This document shows positions 24,390 to 38,100 of a DNA stretch of 64,000 bases, one piece after another. The stretch is from positions 70,913,463-70,977,462 of the forward strand of contig OX393553.1 in the NCBI GenBank assembly GCA_947650365.1, read 5' to 3'. Position 1 is the stretch's first letter, and every line of letters begins with the position of its first letter. Under the pieces are notes generated by a model that was not told the DNA's origin, made no database searches, and saw only the letters and a program-made list of their open reading frames with translations. The stretch comes from Chamaelirium japonicum. Its lineage: Eukaryota; Streptophyta; Magnoliopsida; Liliales; Melanthiaceae. The position numbers and the translations under genes were made by a program.

Positions 24390-24942
24390 TAGGCCTACCA
24401 ACGTGTCGGATTTGGGCCGGATCATGATATTTCCAAATCCGATCCGAAATAGGAATCCGCCCGATCCGAATCCGATCTGATATCCGACGGATATTGCAAC
24501 CTTTTGTTTGAGTCTGAATCCATCGGATAATCCGATCAAGATCCGAATCCGAATATTCATTTAAAAAAAAAAAACTAAATCATCCTCAAATTATGGAATA
24601 AAAACAAGTTATGTTTATTTTCTTTTACAATGCAAAGAATTTAATAGAGAGGTTAGTAAAGAGGGCACCTGTCAAAGTTTATATAATAGAGAGGTTAGGT
24701 TTTAAATCAAAGCCATTGATAATCATAATACCTAGATCCAAAGGTTGTTGTTCAATACTTATGTTAGATAGTGTTGGATTGGATCTTAATCGAATCGGCT
24801 CAGGGTAAACCCGGATCCGATTCGATTATGTTTCAAATCGGATCGGATCATTTTTAATTAATTGGATATCGGATAAAAAATTTACTAACATATTCGGGCT
24901 ATTCGGATCAGCTTTGGATCAAGAGCTACTTTAATAAACCTA
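24390..24942. mobile_element. hAT-type element, 553 bp, CCGATCC-phrase family
   Basis: The ends TAGGCCTACCAACGTG and, inverted, TAGGTTTATTAAAGTAG pair imperfectly. The 8-bp flanks GTGGTAAC (24382-24389) and GTGGTAAT (24943-24950) differ at one base. Near the ends the interior is built of GATCCGAATCCG phrases in both orientations. Confidence 0.75.
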
Positions 24943-25828
24943 GTGGTAATGTGGCAGACTTAGTCGTGGGCACACCCGTGGGACGACAGGCAAGTGGAGA
25001 GCATTGACAAATGTCAATTGTTGGAGCGTGGAGTGCAAAGAGACAAGGATGCGTGGAGCACTTTTTCTGCATGGGAGTTGTAGTGGAGTCACCGACTGAT
25101 GGCTTGTTCATGCATAGACTGGTGGCCTGATGGAGCAGCCAACATGTGACTGGTGGAGCACCGACGATTGCCTAGATTCGAGCATCATTGATGAATGGTG
25201 TTTCCGGAGTGATGGATGTAGGAGTTGTTGGTCACAGAGCATTGGCTGTGGTTGCAACGAATCGTTGATGGGTGATGGACTGGAGCACAAGAGCGTTGCA
25301 GATGGTCAGACAACCCAATTGTGGGTGAATCATGTAAAAAAAATGAATTTGTTTGGTGCTGCTTCGGTTTGTCTCTCTCCTATCGTGTATTTTTCACAAC
25401 AAATTGATACCAAAGCCATATTAAGGGGAGTAGTTGGAGCCAATGGAGAATCCAGATCAAGGGGAGATGATCAGAGTTGACGTGGTTATTTGTAGATCTG
25501 GCTGGTTTGAGCTCTAGGTTGGAGTCATACTTTTGAAGACCTCCCTCATGGCCTGGAGGGGGAAGATTGTTGGGGTTCCAACTCATGAGTACGGCCCAAG
25601 TAGAGTTGACACGATGTGCCTCCACTCCCAGGTTGCTTGACGCGCAAGCAAAGTAACTGATTGCTAAGAGTGTAAGCCAAACAACCTGGTTTGGTCTCTA
25701 TACACAGAGGATGGCGTCCAAGATTAGATGGTACAACAACGTCAAGGGAGCCGAAGGAAACCCTAGAGGGCATCATTGATGGAAGATACACTGAAGATAA
25801 CACGAGCCTAGGGGAGGCACGGGGACAA

Positions 25829-25854
25829 CCCCCCCCCCCCCCCCCCCCCCCCCC
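25829..25854. repeat. Poly(C) tract
   Basis: A run of about 25 cytosines lies in the right LTR of the old element. The matching position in the left LTR (about 23331-23341) has a shorter C run, so the tract has expanded since the LTRs diverged. Its length may be unreliable in the assembly. Confidence 0.8.
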
Positions 25855-26189
25855 TAGGTGCCATGGCCCATGGGAGTGACATCGATCAATGGAACTGAGG
25901 CTCGGGGAGGTGCAAACATAACACTTCCCCCTGGGGGGGCTACGGAGCCCGGTCGATATGGACGACCGACGGAGCACGAGGGCGGAGGAATCAACCCATG
26001 AGCGGAACAGACTAGTCGAGTGCCGAGCGAATTAGGGTTGGACACGAGAGCGTCAAGTAATATGAGCGATGCCAAGGTGAAATTACATGGTGCGATCGGG
26101 TTCCCTTTCACTCAGCAGCGACTGTAGGAGTAGCTATGAAGGTTTCTTCTCCACGGGGGTGTGTGGTGTGGGTTGTTAACGCTTTGGGG

Positions 26190-26508
26190 AGAGATGTGAC
26201 AATCCCAATTTCAATGGTCACGATCTATGGCCATGGGATGAACCCCAGGGGTATGCCACCACCACCAGATACCGCCCACCACTTCTTTCTACCATTCACT
26301 CGTCCATTGTCGCGGGGTGGTGGCCAACGAGCAGTGGTGGGTGGCGACTGATAGACGATGGAGGTAGGTGGTGGCAGGTAGGCAGACAACGGGTGGCCGG
26401 TGGTAGGTTGTGTGCGGCGGCCGATGGTGGTGCCATCCTACTACGGTTCATTCCATGGCCGTAGATCGTGGTCATTGAAATTTGAATCGCCACGTGTCAC
26501 TCTCCAAA
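26190..26508. mobile_element. MITE with long inverted ends and GC-rich middle
   Basis: GTGACAATCCCAATTTCAAT and ATGGTCACGATCTATGGCC on the left are answered by GGCCGTAGATCGTGGTCAT and GTGTCAC on the right. Between them is a GGTGGCGG-rich middle. Long inverted ends suggest a Mutator-like element, but no target duplication was settled. It lies about 200 bp upstream of the RPL4 start codon. Confidence 0.6.
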
Positions 26509-26648
26509 AAGGTCTGCGACCCATACGGGGGACTGATCATTAGCTGAGAGGAGTCGAACCCGAAACCTGGGCCTGCTACTAGCCGTTTTCGTTACAGGAG
26601 CAGGGACCGCAGGGTCGAGCCCAACCCAGTGAACCCACAATCCCCCCC

Positions 26649-26688
26649 TAGGGTTTATCTCCTTCCAACCTCTCGCGATTAGGGTTTT
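26649..26688 (+). promoter_or_regulatory. Two telo-box motifs upstream of mitochondrial RPL4
   Basis: TAGGGTTTA (26649-26657) and TTAGGGTTTT (26679-26688) are inverted AAACCCTA telo-boxes 15-55 bases upstream of the ATG. Telo-boxes are characteristic of promoters and leaders of plant genes for ribosomal proteins and translation factors. Confidence 0.65.
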
Positions 26689-26703
26689 GCACCGCGCAGT
26701 GAG

Positions 26704-26919
26704 ATGAACTTCCTCTTCCGGAGTCCCGCCTCGATCGCCACCGCCTCGGCGTCGAAGCGAACCCTAGCCGCCCTGCTCTTATCGGAGCCGCTCCGCCTCC
26801 CCCCTGCGCTCCCGTCGGAACCCCTTTCCTCCGCTCCCGGGGCTGTTGTCTGGCATTTCGATGGCTTCAAGCTTGGTCTCGGCGGCGTCCGGCACAGAAG
26901 TTTCCATTTCCCCATACAG
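26704..26919 (+). CDS. Mitochondrial RPL4 exon 1 (presequence)
   Basis: The exon codes for 72 residues, [20 protein letters not shown] onward, rich in A, S, R and L with almost no acids, as in a mitochondrial presequence. It ends FPIQ before CAG|GTATCC in phase 0. Confidence 0.87.
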
Positions 26920-27804
26920 GTATCCGAACTCTGATCTGAATGTGTAATGGCTTTCTCGGTGTTTCTGATGGAAACCATGCGTTTAAATGGGAGTTTTTGA
27001 GTATTAACACAATCAATTGATTGATTTGAATCGGTGATCGTTTGCATTACGGAAGTTGAATGCTTTGAATCTTGGCACATGGTATCAATGTGTTCTTTTG
27101 CGGGCTACATAGTGTCTTGTTGTTGAGTGATGAAACATGGAAACACCTAGTATAAATCTGAGGTCAAGGGCATGCGATCTTTATTGCATAGCCACAAGTG
27201 AGTGCTTGTATTTCTACCCGGTCTACCCACTCTAAATAAATTTCTGGTTGGACCTTACCATCATAATCGCCGTCTTCAACTTTTATTCCATATCCCACTG
27301 CTCTTACCACCTGTCATTGTTTATGACTTGTCCTTGTTGATCTACCTGGGGATTTGGATTCACCCTCGCATTTCTATCAGGATTTCTTTGGTTATGTTGG
27401 AGGGCGGTTAGAAGCTCTTTGTTTTGTCGGATGGTGGCTTGACTATCGGCCGTGATCATCGTTGCCTTATCATGCAATAGTCTCAATTATTTTGAGAGGA
27501 TCAGACTGTTGAGAATCATCTTGACTTCACATCTTATATATTCTAGGCTCAAAGAGTACTTGATGTGAATGTGATGTCAAACAAATACTCAGTATGATGC
27601 TATGAGGTGCCTATGTGTAGTACGGTTGGGACTTGGTCTAGACGAATTCGAGCAACCTGACCAAATTCTGAATTTGGACAAACATGGGCAGCAATATTTA
27701 CGAATTTGGATGGGCATGAGCAAAATTTTTTTGCCCGAATTCGAATTTGAGCAATCATGGTCGGTCGTATGACTAACCCGAGCAACCCGAGAAACTCGAG
27801 GAAC

Positions 27805-27842
<38 letters not shown>

Positions 27843-29108
27843 GGATATTATGGAAGTAGGAAACCCGTTGTTTAAACAAGTTGGAAAGCAATTAATGAAA
27901 CCAATATTAAGCAAATTGGAAGCCAATCCCTTTTTTTTTTGTGGAAGTCTAATGCTTAAGCAAGTTGAAAAATAATCTTATTCGGAAGAAATTACTTAAT
28001 AACAATTTTATGTTTGCACAAACTAGGCCCAACCAACCAACCAACTAGATTAACTAAATCTAGGCAACCCGAGCAACTTCCATGGTCCAAACACAGGCAA
28101 ACCCTTTACGGGTTCCTCGGGCAACTCGATCAATTTGGGCAAAGATGATGCAACTTGGTCCAAACATGGTCAGACCTCCAAATTCGGCCAACACGTCCAT
28201 GTCCACCCCTAATGTGTAGTGGTGCGATTTTTTATGCATGAGGGCAACCACAATATATTATAGCACTTATAAACTAAAATTAAAAACAAAAACTCTTTAC
28301 CATGCGAAACACTATGATCGGTTAGAGTGAGAGAACATCAAACGCTGTGCTCTGATACCAACTTGATGCATGAAAGTTCTTTAAAACACTAGAGTGTAGA
28401 TTTTTAATGATAAACGAGCAATTTCAGCAATTTTAAATTAAATTTTCGCAATGAAGCACGACAAGTGATCGCATGTAAAACATCAATTATGATTTCCAAT
28501 ATCTCAGCAGGCATTCAAATAATGAAATTAAGCAAACATGCTTTATTAAAATTAATTGCAGCAAGACAAAATGGGCAAACATTCTTTATTAAAGCTAATC
28601 GCAGCAAGACAAAATGGATTATATCATTATAGTATAACATAAAAGCCATGTTTCTTCAAATAAACATGATAAAAAGATAGACGATGGTAAAAGACCTATG
28701 AAGCCAGATATATGATTGTAGCCAAGATAATCAAAGGAAAAGGTCAAGGAAAAGATTGAGGGACGATTATTGCGATGAAACAAAATTACTGTCAATCGGT
28801 GGATGTTTGTTGTGATTCCGATATTCATAGGATGAAGTGGCGTAGGTGGGAGGATGGTCCAAATGAATGGGTGAAGAAGCCAAAATGAATTGATTTTTGA
28901 GAAAGTAAGTTCCTTGCACCAATCTTTTGCTTAGACGTGGATGGAGTCGTTGCATAGGGGATAGGAACTTGTGGTCGGAAGAATAGACGAAGAGGCGAGA
29001 AAGATCCGTCGAAGAGAAATCTCGAACAAGCAAGTGTGCTTTGTTTTGGAAACTAGGTTTTAGTTTTCAATTCAATATTGAATTTCCATTAGTGTTTCGT
29101 AGAAGGCA

Positions 29109-29189
<81 letters not shown>

Positions 29190-32100
29190 CACGAGTTGAG
29201 TGAAATCAATCTGTACGGGGTCGTATAGGTGAGGACAGGGAAAGAAAGGTGCACGGGTTGAGCAAAATCAATCTGTACGGGGCTGTATGGATGAGGAGAG
29301 AGAAATAAAGAAAGGGGTGAGGTGAGGTGGCGACCATATGAAGGGATCCTTTTACAACTCTTTTGGCTTCATTGAATCCCTATTATCCATCGGTCTTTAA
29401 TTAGATTCAATGGATATTATTAAAACTGATTCAATAGGACTTACACTGAATAGGTTTGAGTCGGACGCACCTAGGCTTAACAAAAATAAAAATTGATATA
29501 ACGTAAGATCAACAATTCAAATCGAGGTGAAATAAAAAAACAAAATACATATAATCAAAAGAGTAATCCATAGAATCTGGTAGATCTCCGATCGAGCTTC
29601 TAGATCTTCGTGAAGAGCCTAAATAAGTGATCAACTTTTCAAAATCTGGCCGCTCGCCTACATCAGAAAATGAGGCAATACGACAAGTATTGCTGCTGAT
29701 GATTGATTGATGTGTAGAGGAGTCCACTAATATAATTGCAATAATCAATGAGCCTATTTTTTTAAAAGCCATTACTTGTGAGGTTGAATTTAAAGACAAG
29801 TTATATGTTGCCAGCCTAATTAAGGAAACCATTATAGGAATCGAACCTCAAAATGTGGTGTGAGTGATATTAGACATGGTCCCATTGTGTAAGCATGTAG
29901 GGGTGCTCTTTTGGTACACTATTCCTTTTTTTTTTTTTTTCCTGGATACCATGTATGTTGCATACTCTTAACCTTGCCCTTAAGAATCTAAAGATTATGT
30001 GTCCGTAGAAATTTTCTGAAATTTTGATTACCAAATTGGCAAATTTCAGTTTGACATCACAAAATTATGGTTGAAATGATCGTCATTTGACCGAAATCAG
30101 ACATTTCGTCTTTCTTTCGGTCAAAGTTACTAAAAAAACTCCATATAGTACCAAGACTCAATTTGACATCATGAAATATCGGCCAAAGTGACGGACATTT
30201 GACCAAATTCCGACATTCCTTTTTTTTTGGGGGGATAGTTTTACTGAAAAATTCACCCTTTCCTCCGTTCTGTTTTTTCACAACCGACTTAACATTTTAT
30301 TGACATTTGACCAAAATCTGACCGAAGCCTATCAAATTTTAACTGAATTTTTCTTAAAAATATCAAATTTCTATCGACATTTGACCGAAATCCGAAAATT
30401 TGTCCTTTTCTTGACCGACTGAAATAGACATCAAAATCGACATTTAAAACCTTGGTCCCATATGTGCACTGCCCACTGGCCATGAATGACACCATTATAC
30501 AATTATGGACACCTTACATATGTGATCACAATAGTCATTTATGCATATTTAATTGTAGTTCAATAGGAAAAAAAAAATGATAGCTGTACTCCTTTGTTTT
30601 ACAAGTAAAAAACCCCATTCTAGAAAAGGGAAATGTAAGACCTTTGTTTTTTAGTAAATAAAGTAAGAACTAGTTAATCAGACATGCAAAAGGCCAACAA
30701 CCACCCCTCAGACTAGGGGAAAAAAAAAAAAGAAGCAAGCTTGCGGAATGTGCTTAGTAACTTATGGTTCTGATCATTCATAAAAAGATGGTTAAGACTT
30801 AGGCATGCATTGTTATGACAATTTAAGGCTCCACTGTGTCTACTCTGGAATACTTAGGCATGCATAATTTATATCATAGAAATTTCCACTAATCTGCAAG
30901 CTATATGACCTTATTTATCAAATTGATTACTATACCAAGAGACCAATCGCTCCTCATGGTGCTCTTTTTGTGTGAGGATTATATCTATCAACAAGTCACA
31001 ATAACAAGCTTCAATGTAAACCGGGATGTAGAGAAAGTTTGGTGAATTTTTCCTCATCCTGCATACACTTCATACTCATTCCCCTTTGGCAGAGATTTCT
31101 TAGGTTAAGACCCAACCTAAGAAAGAACAGCCAATCAGGCTTGCATAGTGCTAAGCATTTCATGACTCTTCTCTCTTACGCACACAAGATCTCACCATTT
31201 GATATAGAACTTAAGGAGGAGAAGACAAAATAGTTTTCACTAGTTATCCAACATCAAGCTATTATCTCAATTCCTCTAATCATCTTAAGATGTGGCAATT
31301 TGTGGCTATTTACTTCAGTAGGGTCACATTTAGCCAGAATGTGACCATGCTTTGTTGAGGATTTGATTACTCGAAGGTATTTGTCACTAAATTATTAGAA
31401 GTTTTCTTAGAATTTCATATCATGATTTGTTGTTCAGGAAGTTTCTTTTTGCCACTATATTTTGTTGTAACATCCTGTTCCACAAAAGACAGATTATTTG
31501 CGGGCGATATTGCCTTTTCATATCCCTGTATAATTCTTGAATTATGAGACTCCTAATATATGCCAATTGACCTTGAAGAAACTTTAAATCTTCTCTCCGT
31601 TTTGCTAAGTGCAAACATAGATTGGTGTATAGCAATTATCATGTGCATTGTTTACTCAATTCCCATTTTTGTCTCTCTTGTATTTCCTTAAGTCAGATAT
31701 GTACATTGTGTTATGGCCCTAATACTGGGTATTTGCAGTATAATTCATCTTATGTCAATTATAAAGGATTTTCCACTTTTGAGACTCAAGCAAGTGAAGG
31801 TTTGATTCCACCAGAGTTAATGAAGAAAACAGTTTTAACGCCAGATCGCGTTATAGGTATCTACTTCTGTTTTTAAGTTCATTTTTTGGTACATTAATTG
31901 ATTGTTTATGTGTTCTTATTTCAATAAATGATTAGGCTTCTCTTATTTATGTTCACTCTAATGATTTATTTACGTGCCTTTGTCATAATACATTAAATGA
32001 CACATCTTACTGTTTAGATGCGCTAACGCTTTAGAACCTTTTAGAGTTCAAATGATTGAACATAAATAGCTCAAGGAACACAAACAATAGAGTATAACTC

Positions 32101-35100
32101 CAATAGTATATTGTCTTTTTAGCTCATCGTCATATCGATGCTGGATGATCAAAGAGTTAAAGTTCTTATACCATGCTAATAATTGAAATAAAAGACAGTT
32201 GGCTTTGAAACATCAAAATTGATCCAGGATAGATTGAAAAAGGATAATCTAAGATGGTGTTGGTACAAGTTCACTTTGCAGTAAGTGAAATAAATATCAA
32301 CAAAAACTTGAAGAACATAATATCAACAAAAACTTGAAGAACAAAAAAAAAATCCATATAATGCATGGGACAAGTATTAAACATTCTTGATCTAATTAAG
32401 AGGAAAGGACAATCACCAAAGTTACCAAGAGGAAACAAAGGAGAGAATAAAGAAAAAAACACCAAGAATCTATCAATACGAGAAACTATGATAGGTATTA
32501 AGAGAAATAAATAGAGAGAGGGAAAGACACAGATAAAGAGGGAGAATTGGAGTGGAGAGAAGGATCAAATATGAGAGACTCAGAGAGGAGTAAGGAGTGT
32601 CAAAAAAATAAAAAAAGAAAAATCAACCTGAATTCACCGGAGCCTGTAGGTGGTCTCTAGTGGCCAATTCCTTCTGCTGCTCCTCTGTTTCCCCTTGAGA
32701 AAAAGGTAACTAGGGTTTGGATGGAGAGGGGGGACAATGATGGAGGGTGGTTTAAGCTATTGCCTGCCTTGGTCATTGCCTAGGCGGTTTGGGCTAAAAT
32801 CTCCCCTTGAATATTAGGTGTTAGTCGAAGATGTGGTTGACAACTGTGACAACGACAACGATGGATACTTTACTGCTATGTTATCCAAACATAGTTCCGA
32901 AAATGGCCTTCTTCACTTTACTGCACAATGCAAACACAAGAAGCAAATCATGGCAGGCTTACTCTATTGAGTCTTGCTAATTTACTTTTTGCAGTATACG
33001 CACACGACCTGAGGCATAGTTAAAATTGAAGTGCAGAAATTCACAGGACTGTTTAGGTTATAATAAGCTACGAAAGTTAATTATTTATGTAGAAATTAAT
33101 TTTATATGATCCGTTGTATTATTGGGAGCAAGGATTAACAAGTAGTAAAGGCAATTACAGAGAGTTAGTGATGCAAGAGCATCATAAGGTACTTGAAAGG
33201 CATAAATGAACCAGAAAAATTATGAAGTTTGAGTCCAAATTGAGTTCATTAGGTTTCCTTTTTAGTTGTTTGTTTTTTTGAGTTCTAAGCTGTACTTTGA
33301 TTTTTGAGATTTTTTTTTTGATTTTTCTAACAGGGACCTAATTTAAATTGTCAAGAGTAGGGCATATTTGCAAAACCATAAGTTGGATTGGCCAACAATA
33401 AATAAAGTCCAGTTGGTCATATCCCTTAAATTTATGGATTAAGATCCTATATTTTGGGGGTGGAGTTCCAATGGATAGAATAAAACGGGATAACATACCC
33501 TATCTTTCGGGAAATAAGTAGGGTGGGACCCCTATAGTGTTAGATTAAGATAAGAAGATTTATCTTCCAAAAACAAGTGTCCAAAGCCATTAAGGCTCCT
33601 AAATATGTGCTATCTTATCCTATTTTGCTAGAATTTTGTTTATAGAAGAGAACACATAAAATATTCAAAAATCAAAAAATAGAAAATAAGCTACATAATA
33701 TTTTGAATATCAATATCAATAAAAAATAACCAAGAAAATAGTTTGAAAATCATGAAAAAATAGAAAAGTCCAATTTGAGCCTTCTATTTCTCCCTCTTTA
33801 CCATCTATTATTTTTTCTGGATGGCTGGAGTACCAACAATATCTTACCAAAAAATGGGTCAATAGGCAAGACTTCTACACATTCTCAATACGATTAAAAT
33901 CATATGAGGTACCATGATATAGCTCTAAGAGAAGAGGGAGACATGTATAGTGCATGCCAAAAGATATGAATTAATGATGCTAGATATTAAACAAGTAGTC
34001 CAAAGAGAGAGCATAGAGGGTTCTAAAATTCATCTTCATCTCGTGGATTTCTAAATCTGACTAGGTCCCATGGTTTTTGTCTCCCTCGACGAAGGGTTTC
34101 CATGTAAAAACTCGTGTCTTCCCTTTCTGTGTGAGCTACTCTCTATCATTGATCCACCCAAAATTTTAAGATTCATGTAGTGATTCTCCGAAAAAGTCAC
34201 CCACACAAATTGTATTTTAACTCTAGTTACTAATTTGTTTTAGTATTTGAGTCCTAGATGGTTTGTAAAACTCCTTAGTTCGGTTTATATAAGGATGGGC
34301 CTTTATCGGTTGGAAGGTAACACACACACACACACACACACATATGATATAACCGTAAATCTCATGGTTTCCTATATTTCTTGTGGAAGCCCTTAGAGGC
34401 ATTTTAGTTCTCCTCCAAGGTTCAAAATTTTCATTTCGATCAATATTTCGACACTCTGGATATGGACATATTTTGACAATGTGGAAATATTGTAGTTATA
34501 GAAATGGTGGAAATATTAAAATTTAATGGATTTTTTTTAGTAAAACTCTGTATAGTCATTAATCTAGCATAGATACACCCTTTGGAACAATTAAAATACA
34601 TTTCTACACTCTCTTGGGGTGTGGAACTCTACACAACTTCTATCTCTATGTATGTTGTGCATATGCATAACAGTCTAAACATTGAAAAAATAGAAATATT
34701 ATTTTATCAAGAATAGAATATGATCATATAAAGTTGTTGATTTGCGAATACAAGGTTGATAGTGTAAATAGGTAAAATTAGTACGATATTGTCACATTAT
34801 GCCATTGCTTCTAACAAGGATCATCCAATTTGGCGGATCATTCAAATGGTTTCTTTTATTTATGTGATGAATAAATCATAACGAACATATGTGATTTATC
34901 CTCCATGTCTCCATTCACCTTGTCCAACCCCTATTGCTGGTGCTATGCAACATCCGATACTCACTTCATATTAGTCTTGTTTTCAGAAGAGTAGGGCTTT
35001 TGCTTTATCTCAATTTTTTTGTCAGAAAGCTGAAAGTCATGATTCTGAATTTTGACAAAAGTTTGAAGGAAAAAAGAGTTACTGTGAAAGAAATTTTTTA

Positions 35101-38100
35101 TAGATTCAAAATATTTTATCGGCATTTGAGTTTGTAAGTTGATCTTATACTTTTTAGATTTTTTGAGATTTTTCTGATCTAAAATATTTTGAAGTTTTTG
35201 TTCCACCGAACTGCTCTTTTTTAGCAAAATATTTAGAGTGATTTTGTATAGGAACTGAAAGTTAAATTTTGATTCATTTGGATTTTTATTTTTGTGATAT
35301 TTTTATTAAATCTGAATACGAGGTATTTGCTTATTTATGTAAAATAACTTAAAATAAATAGTGAACATAAATACCATTTACTTAAATGTTTTTTTTTTTG
35401 TAAATATGACTGTTAAGCTGTCTTGCTGAAATACACCTTATCCTAAAATGGTGAAGAATGTATGTGATTTTTCATATCGGGTTCGAAAAAACAAAATATT
35501 TTGCGAAGTTTCGTGAAATCTTTTGATTTTCTGATCCTGAGTTCTCTTTCTCCCCATGCTTCTTTGTTGTGCAAGGTCTCAGAATTCAGGTTCAGACCTG
35601 AGCAAAAAACCAATTTGTTAGGCCAATTCGACAGTTTGGGTTCACTCACTTCAGAAAGAAGTATTGAAAACTATTTATGATTTGGTTGATTCAGGTCACG
35701 TTCGATCGATATGTGTTTGATTAAACTAATTGTGTCTAATTCAGGCTATTCTGGCTTAATTTTGCTAAATAAGTCATAATTCTGCCTATTTAAGACCCAA
35801 TCCAGCTTTTTGGTAGAACCAGATCTAAATTACCATATTTTGGGTTTAAGGACATGTTTCAGTACGGATTGGTAAAAATTCACACCACTTCAGGTTTAGA
35901 GGGGTGTTTCGGATCGAGTCGCTGAAAATCTGAACCAGTTCGGGTTCAGGTGGACCCGTTCAAGTTCGGTCGACCCCTCAAACCATGCTTTTGTTTATCT
36001 TTTTTGTATTCAGCGGTATTTATGTATTACTATTTGGGCCACTTTATTTATCTACTGATGAATAAAAACTGGAAATATACACATAATCAATGGGAGAATT
36101 CAAGTTGGTTTCATAATCAGTTGTCAAGAAGTTTGCGCAATCCTTTTGTGAGGCTTCATTTTAGAGTTTTGTGCTATACCAGACCCCAACTTGATGAGAC
36201 AAGGCTTGATTGTTGCTGCAGACCTCTAACTTATCACCTAGCATACAGGGTAAACGATATTATATCCTTGCATATCGTAATCAATCAATACTAAGTGTTG
36301 GGCTAAAGTTTGTGGCAGTTAGCTTGCTTTATCTTGCTCATTGGTTGTGGTGCCAAGGTTTTGAGATTTTGATTTCATGTTTGGTTTCGGTCCTTGCTGA
36401 AACCGAAAGTTTGGAATTTTGGTAGAAATTTTGGAAAATTTTCGAAATGATCAAAAAAGACCAAATTTGTGGATTTTTTTTGAAAATTTGAAATTTAAGT
36501 TTTATTGTTGTGCATATATATTTACTTGATTTTTTTTTTGAAATTTAAGTCTTTTATAGGTGTGTGTTTGAAGAAAACACACACCAAACACATAGTATGC
36601 TTGCATGGACCATGATAACCAAGGTGGAATACCAATGATTTGAATAAAAAAAATCTTGATAATCACCATATATTTACATAAATTTATATTGTTTACATCA
36701 TGAAAAAGGGTATCACTGAAGGAGCCGACATGATTTCGATCCATGTGATCTCACAGGCCTTGTATGATTTGATCGAAATTTAGTTGAAATTAAACCGAAA
36801 TGCTACATCAGCATGGGCCCGCTTTTTTCAGTCGAAATTTCACCGAAATACAACAAAATTGATTGAAATCCTGCGAAATGCACCGAAGTCGCCCTAAGTA
36901 CAGACTTTCGGGGTTTCGTACAAGTGTTTCGTTTTGATAGCGGCCAAAACCGAAATTTCATGATTTCGGTTGAATATGATAATATCTATCCATGAGTGGT
37001 GCAAGATCTGTTACGTTAAAATTCCCTCAAACTTGCGTTAGCAATCGGTCTTATGATTTTGTCATTTGACATTAAGGAAACATCAAGTATAATCTTTGCA
37101 AGAATGAGTGGTGGGTATTGAATTAGGAGGTACGTAATATGTGGAATTTTTAATCTATGGATCAAAAATGAGTGGTGGGTATTGAATTAGGAGGTACGTA
37201 ATATGTGGAATTTTTAATCTATGGATCAACTTATATGGAATCTTGTTCTCCCAAAATTTGCTTGCCCCTTGATGATGAATATTTTGGGGAAGAGATCATT
37301 GTTGAAATATCAATTTGGTTTTTTACAAAGCAATATTGAAGTAGTGCCATTGAGACTTCACATACATTAGACCCATGCGACTATGCGAGTAATATCGTTA
37401 GTGGAAATGGCATCTCTTTCACTCATGTTTGGAGACCAACAAGTCAGCATGCTTTTCTTCTCAGGCAGGTGTTATCATTGAATCTTCCATGTTGGGGACA
37501 CTCCAAGGAGCGAATTTAACTTAGCATTCCTTAGCAGGTGCATCATTGTAGCATTTGTTCAGTATTTATTCTCTTTGCAAAATTTTCCTAATTTTTCAAC
37601 CTCCAAAAAGATTGTCATCTGTAAACTGGTGTAATATAATCGACTGGTTTTGCATGCCTATTGTAGACTTATTTAATTTAATTGACTTGTGTTTCTTGCC
37701 TATTCGTGATAATTATCTCCTTCATGATGCTCCTCTTCTTCACAGATTTAAGGATAGAAATGGAAGTTTATGTGAAATGATAATAAAGAGGGAAGGTTCA
37801 TTTGGTCAATGGAAAAAGGTTTGTTGTTCCCTGTAGATGGGATAAGCCTTCCCAGTTTTATAGAAATACGACTTTTAATTATGTAAACAAGTCTTACCTA
37901 CTAAGTTGTGGTTGTGAGTGAAAAAGTGCTGTTTGCGTTAATGGGTTTCACAAAAAATAAAGTAAGCGGAAAAGAGTTCCTCATTTTTGTTTCTAAAATT
38001 CCCATGGTTTTGGGCCTTAGATAACATTGATTAGGCTCTTATGATTATTCTCGAGCATGTTGCGATGTGTTTTGGAACGGATATCTGCCCTTACTTGTCT

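Larger units (their letters stand above)
23100..26190 (+). mobile_element. Old LTR-element remnant with two related LTRs, nested hAT insertions in the left one
   Basis: A segment at about 23211-23340 recurs in the same orientation at about 25716-25830. Between them a PBS-like site (25404-25417) and, after about 150 bp, a purine tract followed by TGTTGGGG (25568) suggest left LTR, tiny interior and right LTR. The LTRs differ at many places, so the element is old and broken. Outer limits are uncertain. hAT elements at 23356-23886 and 24390-24942 interrupt the left LTR; for the first, the right LTR shows the empty site. It carries no recognisable pol. Confidence 0.4.
26920..31738 (+). other. RPL4 intron 1 (4.8 kb)
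   Basis: The intron holds a hAT element (27621-28211), a likely LTR with primer-binding site (28349-29482), a degenerate patch of GACATTTGACCGAAAT phrases (about 30000-30460), and otherwise AT-rich DNA. Other open frames inside it have no family signature. Confidence 0.75.
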